A DNA stretch of 8,830 nucleotides from an uncultured Chlorobiota bacterium (GCA_946481475.1 CAMLOB010000131.1:1-8830), one strand, 5' to 3'; positions 1 to 7,254 are shown, counted from the stretch's first letter. Program-made: numbers and translations. Notes: generated by a model from the letters alone, not told the origin.

Positions 1-1
1 C

Positions 2-703
2 TACCTGACGTTCAATCAGTTCTTCGCCCGCCACGTCAAGCCGGGCATGCGTCCGGTGGCCGGACTCTGCGACAACAGCAGCATCGTCTCTCCGGCCGAC
101 TCCACGTTCGTCGGCTGGTGGCAGGTCAGCGAGAAGTCGAAGATCTATGTGGAGGAGAAGAAGCTGGACATCAAGGGGATTCAGTGGTCGATCCATGAGT
201 TGCTGCAGGGGAGCGAATATGCCGACCGCTTTGAGGGGGGAATCTTCACCCACAGCTTCCTGAACACATTCGACTACCATCGCTGGCACACGCCGGTGCA
301 GGGGAAGGTGCTGGAAGCGGACGTGATTCAGGGACAGGCCTGGCTGGACGTGAACGTAAAGCCGGCAATCGTCAACGGAAAGGAAGTGAACGTCCTGAAC
401 GCCCTCGACGGCACCGGCTACCAGTTCGTGCAGACGCGGGGACTTGTGGTGATCGACTCGCCGATCGGACTTGTCGCCTGCCTTCCGATGGGGATGGCCC
501 AGGTCTCCTCAGTGGTCATCACCGCCGAGGTCGGCAAGACGCTCCGCAAGGGGGAGGAACTCGGCTACTTCCAGTTCGGCGGCTCCGACTTCGTAATGGT
601 CTTCGAACGAGCAAGCAACGTTCAGTTGATCAATCAGCCGAACGTCCACTACAACCAGGGGACCTGGATCGGCACTGCCTTTCCCTACGGGAAGAATTTC
701 TGA
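2..703 (+). CDS. Phosphatidylserine decarboxylase family protein (3' part, start outside window)
   Basis: This enzyme family makes phosphatidylethanolamine from phosphatidylserine at the membrane, using a pyruvoyl group formed by self-cleavage. The frame is open from base 2, so the N-terminus lies upstream and 233 codons are visible. The visible start reads LTFNQFFARHVKPGMRPV, the family's 'TFNEFFxRxLKPGxRP' region. It is followed by IVSPADS (Asp codon 98-100) and DYHRWHTP (His codons 278-280 and 287-289), matching the Asp and His residues needed for self-processing. The cleavage motif near the C-terminus is FGGSD, with the future pyruvoyl Ser at 584-586. It differs from the bacterial LGST form and resembles the GGS form of Psd2-type enzymes. 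About 39 residues follow the cut and would form the small alpha chain. A phospholipase-like gene follows on the same strand. The family call is secure; the substrate could be a different phospholipid or amino-acid headgroup. Confidence 0.9.
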   Translation, partial: YLTFNQFFARHVKPGMRPVAGLCDNSSIVSPADSTFVGWWQVSEKSKIYVEEKKLDIKGIQWSIHELLQGSEYADRFEGGIFTHSFLNTFDYHRWHTPVQGKVLEADVIQGQAWLDVNVKPAIVNGKEVNVLNALDGTGYQFVQTRGLVVIDSPIGLVACLPMGMAQVSSVVITAEVGKTLRKGEELGYFQFGGSDFVMVFERASNVQLINQPNVHYNQGTWIGTAFPYGKNF

Positions 704-718
704 CCCCCTGAGACCAGC

Positions 719-749
719 GTGCGATCCGGGAGCACGCCCCGGACCGCAC
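719..749 (+). other. Hairpin after the decarboxylase gene (no U-tract)
   Basis: Bases 719-730 (gtgcgatccggg) pair with 738-749 (cccggaccgcac) across a 7-base loop, giving a 12-bp stem with a single A/C mismatch. It begins 15 bases after the decarboxylase stop. No T-run follows, so it is not a standard intrinsic terminator. It could be a Rho-type end, an mRNA 3' stabiliser, or partial attenuation before the next gene. Confidence 0.5.
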
Positions 750-780
750 CACGGAACAGCCGCACACATCGGCCCGGCAT

Positions 781-815
781 TCGCAAATCGCAAATCGACA
801 TTCGAAAATTCAACA
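781..815. repeat. Degenerate heptanucleotide tandem repeat upstream of the PLC-like gene
   Basis: Five 7-base units lie in register: tcgcaaa (781), tcgcaaa (788), tcgacat (795), tcgaaaa (802) and ttcaaca (809). The first two are identical and the others decay from them. The tract ends 15 bases before the ATG at 831, inside the leader, and is AT-richer than the sequence around it. Its form matches the short tandem repeats scattered between genes in some bacterial genomes. No function can be read from it. Confidence 0.6.
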
Positions 816-830
816 AACGGGACAAACACC

Positions 831-1721
831 ATGGGTCAGGACAATCTCAAATACAACGACGTCTGCTTCAAGGCATCCCACAACTCCTACGACCGTGACG
901 AGTCGATCTCCGAGCAGCTCACTTTCCATTCAAACGATCCCTCGAAATGCGGCTGCTCCGGTCTGGAACTGGATATTGTGCAGAAGAACGACGCCTGGAA
1001 ATGGAGCGTCAGTCACGGCGGCTCCTACAGTTCCTCCGCAGACAAGCAACTGAGCGCCTATCTGCAGAAGATCAAATCCTGGATGGATGCGAACCCCGGA
1101 CACCGGGTCATCGAGGTTCACATGGACATCAAGAACACGCCGATGAGCAACGATCAGTTCCCGCAGGAGATCGACAGCTACATCGAGCAGGTCTTCACCG
1201 ACCGGAGCGTCATCTTCCAGCCGAACCGGTTGATCCGGAACTACGATGATCTGGTGCAGGGGGCGCAGGCGACCGGCTGGCCGACGCTCGGGGAACTGAA
1301 AGGGAAGATCATCTTCTGCTTCACCGGCAACGAATCCCGCAAGGCGACCTACGCCCGGACCGATCCGAAGGAACGGCTCTGCTTCGCCGATCTCTATCTG
1401 GAGACGGACCCACCGCAGTATCCCGACTTCAGCCGCGGAACCCGGGTCTTCATGAACTATCATCTCTACCAGAAGTACTACGACCAGTGGTACCACCAGC
1501 TCCAGCGGATGGCCCAGCAGCCCGGCTTCCTGACCCGCGGCTACGTCCTGAACAGTCAGGACATCTGGACCAAGGCGCAGAACGCCGCGCTGAACATCAT
1601 GGCCACCGACAAGGTGAGCGGACATAGCTGGGCGCAGAATGGAGATTATCCGTTCAGGCAACTGGATATTGTCGCCGGGAAGGTTGCGCAGGCGACCGAG
1701 AGTGAAGTGGAGAGTCTGTAG
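831..1721 (+). CDS. PLC-like phosphodiesterase (PI-PLC/TIM-barrel superfamily)
   Basis: The 296-residue product looks like a phospholipase C-type phosphodiesterase, a superfamily that cleaves phospholipid headgroups or related phosphodiesters by general acid/base catalysis. The first catalytic-type His is in KASHNSY (His17). It is followed by GLELDI (Glu46, Asp48, possible metal ligands), then WSVSHGG (His62, second catalytic-type His), then VIEVHMDIKN (Glu95 and Asp99 region). The segment WPTLGELKGKIIFCF matches the strand after the catalytic half in PI-PLC X-type domains. No signal peptide, lipobox or membrane segment is visible. The frame stays open upstream but has no ATG, GTG or TTG there, so ATG 831 is the best start; its ribosome binding site is weak. 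The gene lies 127 bases after the decarboxylase on the same strand and ends before a strong terminator. The exact substrate is unknown. Confidence 0.75.
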   Translation: MGQDNLKYNDVCFKASHNSYDRDESISEQLTFHSNDPSKCGCSGLELDIVQKNDAWKWSVSHGGSYSSSADKQLSAYLQKIKSWMDANPGHRVIEVHMDIKNTPMSNDQFPQEIDSYIEQVFTDRSVIFQPNRLIRNYDDLVQGAQATGWPTLGELKGKIIFCFTGNESRKATYARTDPKERLCFADLYLETDPPQYPDFSRGTRVFMNYHLYQKYYDQWYHQLQRMAQQPGFLTRGYVLNSQDIWTKAQNAALNIMATDKVSGHSWAQNGDYPFRQLDIVAGKVAQATESEVESL

Positions 1722-1811
1722 TTTTCCCTCCACTCCGGATGGACGGGCCGGCGTCGCTCGGCATCACGCACGTGCCGGACGGATGGAAGAGAACGGAGAG
1801 GAAACTATCCG

Positions 1812-1858
1812 AATGCGGATCGGGAACGGAACAATCCGAATTCCCGATCCGCATTTTT
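1812..1858 (+). terminator. Strong intrinsic terminator after the PLC-like gene
   Basis: A perfect 15-bp inverted repeat pairs aatgcggatcgggaa (1812-1826) with ttcccgatccgcatt (1841-1855). The 14-base gap can fold further through cgga/tccg (1827-1830 with 1835-1838). A run of five T (1854-1858) overlaps the right arm. It lies 91 bases after the PLC-like stop and 67 bases from the stop of the convergent phosphatase gene. The minus strand has no comparable T-run after the stem, so it mainly serves the plus strand. The 1722-1811 stretch before it shows no gene. Confidence 0.85.
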
Positions 1859-1924
1859 AATGTATCGAAGATGTCCTTTCCGTATGTGCACTTTCGTTTC
1901 GCCGTTCATCGAAGCCGACCGGCA

Positions 1925-4537
1925 TCAAACCGAGACATTTTCTTCCATCTCACCAATCCTCTCTCCTCTCCGTTCCAACTTCTCCCCCGCCATCTCCACC
2001 ACCACCACCGTCACGTCATCGTTCTGCTCGGCCTCTCCACGGAATTCGGTGATCTCACGGAGCAATTGGTCGTTCAGTTCTTCCGGCGTCGCTTCGGCGG
2101 CCCGGGCAAGAGCGGCATAAAGGCGTTCCTCTCCGAACTCCTCGCGCCGTTCGTTCATCGCCTCGGAGAGTCCGTCGCTGTAGAGGATGAACCGGTCGCC
2201 GGGGAGATAATCCAGCGTAATCTCTTCGAGACAGGAAGAGAAAAGATCGAGCGAGCGGACGCCGAGGGGGAGTCCTTTCGGTGCAAACGATTCGATACCG
2301 GTCTTCCGCTGGCGGATCAGCCGCATGTGTCCGGCCCGGGCAAGCTGCAGGGTGCCGTCGTTCAGGTCGATCAGCATGATCGACGCGGTGATGAAGATGC
2401 CGCTCTCGATCACCGCGCAGAGTTGTTCGTTCAGCATCCCGAGCATTTCGCGGGGTGACAGGCGGATCGAGGAGACGATGCGGACCATGCCGTGAAGTTC
2501 CGCCATGTAGAGTGAGGCGGGAAGGCCTTTGCCGGAGACGTCGGCGATCATCACCAGCAACCGGTTGTGAGGAAGGGGAATCACCTCGTAGTAGTCACCG
2601 CCGACCGCCATCGCCGGACGGGAAACGGCCGCCATGGCGACGCCCGGTATCTCCGGCATATCCGACGGAAGCAGACTCTGCTGGATGCGCCGGGCGGTTG
2701 CAAGTTCTTCCTCGTATCGCCGCCGCTCGATCTCCCGCTCGTAGAGTCGGGCCGCCTCGATGCCTGAGGCCCCCTGCGAGGCGACGCTGTTGACGAAGGA
2801 GATCTGACTCCCGCTGATCGGCTTTCCGTCGGAACGCTTCCCCATCAGGATCGCGCCGATCAGTCTTCCCCCGGCATAGAGTCCGATCGCGTAGGTGAAC
2901 CCGGCGTCGACGATCGAGCGAAGCTCCGGTTGCTGCACGGCGTTCAATCGGGTCAGTTCGTGCGATGAGCGGAGAATATCCTGCAACCGCTTCACCCCCG
3001 CCTCATCAAATGCGACGGTATCGCCGCACACTTCCCTGACGATCTCCAGCCGTTCTCCGCCGTCAACCACCGATACGCAGATCTTCTCCAGCGCAAGGTG
3101 CTCGCTCAACGTCCCGGCGATCAGTCCGGCCACCTGCGGCACACCGATCGCCTCGGTGATCCGCGCGCCGTATTCGGCCAGATGCTCGGAGTAGTCGCGG
3201 TACTGCGGAAAGAACCGACGGTCGACCAGTCGCTGAACGAAACGGCGGATCGGTTCGAAGGCAAGAAGGAACAGGACCAGAATGGCGATCTCCACCACCT
3301 TCTCCATCTGCGTCCCGAGAAGCGAACCGAGCTGCTGTCCGATCCCGAGAGCAAGCGTGATGTAGAGTCCGACAATCGCACCGGTCGTCAGCGTGTAGAC
3401 GAGCGTCGTCTTCACCACCGCCCGGACGTCCATCAACTGATAGCGGAAGATCGCATAGCCGTAGCTGAGGGGAAGGGCTACGAAGAGGGCGGCCGGGATG
3501 ACGATCAACTGTTGCCAGATGCCGCTCACCTGTGACTGCACCATGCCGATCACCCCGAAGTAGAGGAGAACGCAGGCCGTTATCATCGTCCCGACCAGAA
3601 TTGCCCGCATCGGTCGCCGGTCGCTCTGCGGCGGCATCTTGCCGTATCCCCTGAAGAGAAGCCAGATACCGAAACCGAAGTAGAGTCCGCAAAGGATCTT
3701 CAGGATAAAGATGGAGGGCGAAATCAGCGATGCGAACCGCTCAACCGGAATGAACGAGCCGATCATTCCTTCCACACCAAGAAACCCGACGAAGGCGACC
3801 GCAGCCGGAGCCAGTATCAGACCGAAGAGAATCAGCTTCCGACGTCGTCTCTCCAGAAAATCCTGTCTGACCGGGAAGGATACGCAGAAGAAGACCCACG
3901 CCAGGAAATAGATCGTCCCGCCGACCAGCCAGACTATCGTCCACCCGCTTGTGGCCATCTTCCCGGCCGGACCGGAGAAGGCGAAGAGGACGGTCAGTCC
4001 GGTCAGAAAGAAAAACTTCTGGACATATCCGTCCGGCCGGGTCAGTCCGACTATGAGACCGATCAGAAGCCAGAGCGTGGCGAAGACCGCGTAGATGACC
4101 GGGATCAGGGGGAACGATCCCATTTCCGAGAGCTGCAACTGCAACTCGATCCGCCGTCCGTCCCGTTCCACCACATAGGAAATCGGTCGGTCGGTCGGCG
4201 CATTGTTCAGAAGGGACTGGGCGTACCAGAGGATCTGCTCGTTGTCGGCCGGAGGTATCGTGCCGCCGTTGATCTCCAGAACGCGATCCCCCACCTGCAC
4301 CCCCGCCTCCTCGGCACTCCCCCCCGGAACCAGTTGCGTCACGATCAGGACGTTTTCTCCTCCCCGCTTCGCAATCCCCCACAGACAGTTGTCCGTGTTG
4401 ATGCTGCTGACGAAGAGGGCGTTGGTCCAGACGGCAATCAGCGTCAGCATGGCACAAGCGGAAAGGGTGTAGAGAACCCTGAGAAGAGAGGTCTTCGAGA
4501 GAAGACGCGGCGACTGTTCGACGAACGTTGAGACCAT
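1925..4537 (-). CDS. Membrane PDZ-GAF-SpoIIE (PP2C-type) serine phosphatase
   Basis: The 870-residue product is a membrane-bound regulatory phosphatase of the RsbU/SpoIIE type, which usually dephosphorylates STAS anti-sigma-antagonist proteins. Visible layout: a membrane segment near 20-44; a PDZ-like domain about 60-135 (PGGSAEEAGVQVGDRVLEIN); a block of about eight hydrophobic segments between 143 and 430, including FRYQLMDVRAVVKTTLVY, a linker common in multi-TM sensor proteins; a GAF-like domain about 455-595; a charged helical linker ending in ARRIQQSLLP (615-624); and the phosphatase domain about 625-850. Metal-binding Asp residues are present in GGDYYE (648), IADVSGKG (666), LYSDGL (788) and NDDVT (840-841). 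The start at 4537 is chosen because it places the first membrane segment correctly and leaves the divergent promoter region free. A frame-open extension to 4771 would translate repeat sequence. The SD is weak. No partner STAS or kinase gene is in the window. Confidence 0.88.
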   Translation of the reverse strand: MVSTFVEQSPRLLSKTSLLRVLYTLSACAMLTLIAVWTNALFVSSINTDNCLWGIAKRGGENVLIVTQLVPGGSAEEAGVQVGDRVLEINGGTIPPADNEQILWYAQSLLNNAPTDRPISYVVERDGRRIELQLQLSEMGSFPLIPVIYAVFATLWLLIGLIVGLTRPDGYVQKFFFLTGLTVLFAFSGPAGKMATSGWTIVWLVGGTIYFLAWVFFCVSFPVRQDFLERRRRKLILFGLILAPAAVAFVGFLGVEGMIGSFIPVERFASLISPSIFILKILCGLYFGFGIWLLFRGYGKMPPQSDRRPMRAILVGTMITACVLLYFGVIGMVQSQVSGIWQQLIVIPAALFVALPLSYGYAIFRYQLMDVRAVVKTTLVYTLTTGAIVGLYITLALGIGQQLGSLLGTQMEKVVEIAILVLFLLAFEPIRRFVQRLVDRRFFPQYRDYSEHLAEYGARITEAIGVPQVAGLIAGTLSEHLALEKICVSVVDGGERLEIVREVCGDTVAFDEAGVKRLQDILRSSHELTRLNAVQQPELRSIVDAGFTYAIGLYAGGRLIGAILMGKRSDGKPISGSQISFVNSVASQGASGIEAARLYEREIERRRYEEELATARRIQQSLLPSDMPEIPGVAMAAVSRPAMAVGGDYYEVIPLPHNRLLVMIADVSGKGLPASLYMAELHGMVRIVSSIRLSPREMLGMLNEQLCAVIESGIFITASIMLIDLNDGTLQLARAGHMRLIRQRKTGIESFAPKGLPLGVRSLDLFSSCLEEITLDYLPGDRFILYSDGLSEAMNERREEFGEERLYAALARAAEATPEELNDQLLREITEFRGEAEQNDDVTVVVVEMAGEKLERRGERIGEMEENVSV

Positions 4538-4569
4538 AGTCAGTCGGAAAGAGTATTCGGGAACGGCTT

Positions 4570-4577
4570 CAAATATA
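4570..4577 (-). promoter_or_regulatory. Possible -10 element for the phosphatase gene
   Basis: On the minus strand these bases read TATATTTG, about 33 bases upstream of the ATG at 4537, in an AT-rich patch of otherwise GC-rich DNA. It resembles a sigma-70 -10 box and also fits the TAnnTTTG form used by Bacteroidota-type sigma factors. No good -35 (or -33 TTTG) element is seen at the right distance, so this is only a candidate. Confidence 0.25.
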
Positions 4578-4593
4578 GGAAAGCCCCATTCCT

Positions 4594-4632
4594 TTCTTTG
4601 TGCTTCTTTGTGCCCTTCGAGACTTTGCGGTT
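4594..4632. repeat. Intergenic TTCTTTGTGC tandem repeat
   Basis: Two exact copies of the 10-mer ttctttgtgc (4594-4603 and 4604-4613) are followed by two decayed units up to about 4632 (ccttcgagac, tttgcggttc). The element sits in the 267-base gap between two divergent genes (4538-4804), where no gene is evident. Both neighbouring reading frames run open through it, which makes false N-terminal extensions. From memory, similar words recur between genes in many metagenome-derived genomes; I could not check this. Confidence 0.5.
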
Positions 4633-4794
4633 CCTCTTCTTCAGAACGGATTTCACCACCAACGCTATCCGCTACGGCAAGGAGACCAGGGTCCGCGAAG
4701 ATTTTTCCGTTACACCCGTTTCCCCCCGCGTCGTTCCGCTCGTACGGACAGATCGCGTCCGGAATCATCAACAGTCATTCATCACACATCACAT

Positions 4795-4800
4795 GGAGGG
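4795..4800 (+). promoter_or_regulatory. Ribosome binding site that fixes the YfbK-like start
   Basis: The sequence ggaggg ends four bases before the ATG at 4805. It is the clearest Shine-Dalgarno sequence in the window. It selects ATG 4805 over the in-frame ATG at 4793, which overlaps it, and over the far-upstream start at 4598. Confidence 0.75.
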
Positions 4801-4804
4801 AGAG

Positions 4805-7105
4805 ATGTCTCGCCTTACTACTCCTCTGCGCTCTTTTCTGATTCCGGCCCTCACGCTCCTCGTCGGCGCGTGTACGGGCGACCGGAAAGAGACCGCCGAA
4901 TCGACCCCGTCAACAACCGAAAGCCCGGCAGGAGATGATCTTTCGGGCACAAACCCGAACCCGATCGTTGCCGCCGGCGTTACCGATGGAAGTGGTCTCC
5001 TCGCTCCACTCACTGCGGCCGATCCGCCCCTTGATGCGGCAGATTGGGTTTCAATCGGAGCTGAAGTCGTGGATGGAGAGACCACCACGTATAACCCGCC
5101 CACACCCTGGAATGTACCGTTGACATGGTCTACCGAAGCATCGAAAGAGGCGATTGCACAGGAACTGCGTCGGGGATATATCAGTAATGCCGCCAACTCC
5201 AACTACAACATCCGTGGGGGCCGGGCAAATGAGACGTCCGGTACGGTTCAGCAGGTCGGTGCCGGTGCGGTAGGAGCCGATCCGATTCTGAACGAAGTAA
5301 TCCTTGCGGAGGACATCGCTACGGGTGCGATGACCACTGATGAGATTCTGAACCAGACCATCACCAGCGAGGATATTCAGGACGGACAGGTCATGACGGT
5401 TGACATCGCCAATCTGGCGGTAACCAACCGGAAGCTCAGTCCGAACGCCGTCACCACGGACAAGATTCGGGACGGCGAGGTGATGAATCCGGATCTGGCG
5501 ACCGAATCGGTGACAACTCTACCGAGCACTTCCCCCGTCCCCGGCAATCGGAACAATCCCTGGTTGTCGCTTCTGAGCGAGGGACTCGGCAACGTGATGT
5601 ACGACTCCATCGGGGTCAACAACAGGGATCGGAACGAACAACAGATTCAGGAGGTCGTCTCCCAACCCGAACCGCCCCGCAAGCCGTCGCACGAAAATCA
5701 TTTTCGTCTGACCTCCGGCAGTCCCTACTCCACCTTCTCGATCGACGTGGACAACGCCGGCTACTCGAACGTCCGGGGCTACCTCACCCGGGGACAGCTC
5801 CCCCCGCCGGATGAAGTCCGGATCGAGGAACTGGTCAACTACTTCAAGTACGATTACCCCGAACCGACCGACGGCTCCCCCTTCGCCTTCAACTCGGAGA
5901 CGACGGTCTGTCCCTGGAACCGGGACCACCTTCTCGTCCGCCTCGCCCTTCAGGGACGTGAACTGCAGAAGCAGCAGGCCCAGTCATCGAATCTCGTCTT
6001 CCTGATCGACGTCTCCGGCTCGATGAGCGACGCCGACAAACTCCCGCTGCTGAAGGAATCCCTGAAGAAGCTCATCAACGAACTTCGTCCGGAAGACCGC
6101 GTGGCCATCGTCGTCTACGCCGGTGCGGCCGGTCTCGTCCTGGAATCGACCTCCGACAAAGGGAAGATCCGGGGAGCAATCGACCGACTCAGCTCCGGAG
6201 GCTCGACCGCCGGAGGGGCCGGTATCGAACTTGCCTACAAGACCGCACGGAAGAACTTCATGCCGGACGGGGTCAACCGGGTGATCCTTGCGACCGACGG
6301 CGACTTCAACGTCGGCGTCTCAAGCGAGGACGGACTGGTGAAGCTGATCGAGGAGAAGCGGAAGGACGGCATCTTTCTGAGCGTCCTCGGCTTCGGCACG
6401 GGGAATTATCAGGACAAGAAGATGGAGCAACTGGCCGATCACGGCAACGGCAACTACTACTACATCGACCGGCTTCAGGAGGGAGAGCGGGTACTGGTCG
6501 ATGAGATGAGCGGAACGCTCTACGCCATTGCAAAGGATGTGAAGCTCCAGTTGAAATTCAACCCCGAAAAGGTGGCCGCCTACCGGTTGATCGGTTACGA
6601 GAACCGGGTCCTGGCCGCCCGCGACTTCGACGACGACACGAAAGATGCAGGCGAACTCGGCGCCGGACATCAGGTAACCGCCCTCTACGAGGTGGTGCCG
6701 GTCGGTGCGGTAATCGGATACGAACCGGACACGACCGCCGGAGAGGACTACAAACTGGAGGATGAACTCCCCGATCTCTTCACCACGAACGACCTCCTCC
6801 TGGCCCGCCTCCGCTACAAGGAACCGACCGACAGCGTCAGCAAACTGATCCAGCATCTGGTGCGGGACGAACGGAAGGAACTGGAGAAAGCCGGTGAGTC
6901 GACCCGGTTCGCTGCGGCGGTTGCCGGATGGGGGATGCTGCTGCGGGGTTCGGACTATCGGGGGAGGATCAGCTATGACGATGTGGTAACGTGGGGGAAG
7001 GGTGCGAGTGGATCGGATGGCGACGGCTACCGCCGTGAGTTTATCGGGCTTGTCGAGAAGTCGAAGATCTATGCACAGGGGAATGCATTGTCCGACACGA
7101 GATAG
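4805..7105 (+). CDS. yfbK: YfbK-like von Willebrand factor A lipoprotein with decapeptide-repeat insert
   Basis: The 766-residue product is a predicted envelope lipoprotein. Residues 1-22 form a signal peptide ending in the lipobox LVGAC, with Cys23 lipidated. A Ser/Thr/Pro-rich stretch and a region of no recognised fold follow. Residues 161-240 are eight decapeptide repeats. From about 297 the protein follows the YfbK family: an N-terminal domain (FSIDVDNAGYSNVRGYL, VRIEELVNYFKYDY); a vWA domain about 395-575 with a complete MIDAS metal site (DVSGSMS 402-408, Thr468 in GGSTAGG, Asp498 in ATDGD); and the YfbK C-terminal domain (FAAAVAGWGMLLRG, GYRREFIGLV). E. coli YfbK, about 575 residues, has no such insert, so most of the extra length is N-terminal. 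The molecular role of the family is unclear; metal-dependent adhesion or complex assembly is typical of vWA domains. The gene is divergent from the phosphatase and has its own terminator. Confidence 0.9.
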   Translation: MSRLTTPLRSFLIPALTLLVGACTGDRKETAESTPSTTESPAGDDLSGTNPNPIVAAGVTDGSGLLAPLTAADPPLDAADWVSIGAEVVDGETTTYNPPTPWNVPLTWSTEASKEAIAQELRRGYISNAANSNYNIRGGRANETSGTVQQVGAGAVGADPILNEVILAEDIATGAMTTDEILNQTITSEDIQDGQVMTVDIANLAVTNRKLSPNAVTTDKIRDGEVMNPDLATESVTTLPSTSPVPGNRNNPWLSLLSEGLGNVMYDSIGVNNRDRNEQQIQEVVSQPEPPRKPSHENHFRLTSGSPYSTFSIDVDNAGYSNVRGYLTRGQLPPPDEVRIEELVNYFKYDYPEPTDGSPFAFNSETTVCPWNRDHLLVRLALQGRELQKQQAQSSNLVFLIDVSGSMSDADKLPLLKESLKKLINELRPEDRVAIVVYAGAAGLVLESTSDKGKIRGAIDRLSSGGSTAGGAGIELAYKTARKNFMPDGVNRVILATDGDFNVGVSSEDGLVKLIEEKRKDGIFLSVLGFGTGNYQDKKMEQLADHGNGNYYYIDRLQEGERVLVDEMSGTLYAIAKDVKLQLKFNPEKVAAYRLIGYENRVLAARDFDDDTKDAGELGAGHQVTALYEVVPVGAVIGYEPDTTAGEDYKLEDELPDLFTTNDLLLARLRYKEPTDSVSKLIQHLVRDERKELEKAGESTRFAAAVAGWGMLLRGSDYRGRISYDDVVTWGKGASGSDGDGYRREFIGLVEKSKIYAQGNALSDTR
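5285..5524 (+). repeat. Eight in-register decapeptide-coding repeats inside the YfbK-like gene
   Basis: Codons 161-240 encode eight consecutive 10-residue units without any spacing error. The consensus is roughly (I/L)xxxx(V/I/M)(T/L/M)xx(D/E/K), for example IATGAMTTDE (171-180) and LSPNAVTTDK (211-220). DNA identity between units is low, so the repeats are old or selected at the protein level. The pattern resembles the 'ADGAVTTAKI' repeats of phage tail-fibre and bacterial surface proteins, which form elongated, often trimeric beta structures. That likeness is from pattern recognition alone. Confidence 0.75.
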
Positions 7106-7128
7106 TCCGCCGATATTGACCTACCCTC

Positions 7129-7179
7129 TGCCCGCGCCTGATCGTCGTCGCTCCGGACGAGAGAGGCGCGGGCATTTTT
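7129..7179 (+). terminator. Intrinsic terminator after the YfbK-like gene
   Basis: An 11-bp perfect stem pairs tgcccgcgcct (7129-7139) with aggcgcgggca (7164-7174), followed directly by five T (7175-7179). The loop carries its own 5-bp hairpin (tcgtc 7145-7149 with gacga 7156-7160). It begins 23 bases after the stop at 7103-7105, and it separates this gene from the aldehyde dehydrogenase. Confidence 0.9.
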
Positions 7180-7190
7180 CTGCCTGGTGA

Positions 7191-7236
7191 TTCTTCGTGC
7201 CTCCGCCGCGGCGGATGTCTCCGTGGTAAATCCTCC
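7191..7236. repeat. Second intergenic TTCTTCGTGC-type element with embedded palindrome
   Basis: The element begins ttcttcgtgc, 9 of 10 bases identical to the repeat unit at 4594, and ends in ctccgtggtaaatcc. The later part matches the 4594 element only loosely. It contains a 14-bp perfect palindrome, tccgccgcggcgga (7202-7215). The 253-base gap 7106-7358 that holds it has no gene. Confidence 0.4.
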
Positions 7237-7254
7237 ACCCGGCGCACCAAACCC

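Noticed and set aside
130..149. 20-base exact match between 130-149 and 7054-7073 (both encode EKSKIY)
   Set aside because: Both copies are in frame inside unrelated genes with the same codon preference. With no flanking similarity, chance is the simplest reading.
781..815. CRISPR-like array at the heptanucleotide repeats
   Set aside because: Units are 7 bases with no spacers, and no cas genes are present.
930..1733. Long antisense frame across the PLC-like gene
   Set aside because: It overlaps a gene with clear catalytic motifs, shows no recognisable domain, and is the kind of shadow expected in GC-rich coding DNA.
1739..2458. Plus-strand frame running over the phosphatase 3' end
   Set aside because: It crosses the terminator hairpin and then the antisense of conserved SpoIIE motifs; no domain or ribosome binding site.
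4538..4771. N-terminal extension of the phosphatase to 4771
   Set aside because: The extra 78 residues are translated from intergenic repeat sequence and the divergent promoter region, and they precede the true membrane start.
4598..4804. N-terminal extension of the YfbK-like protein to 4598
   Set aside because: It would bury the signal peptide and lipobox. The ggaggg site supports 4805.
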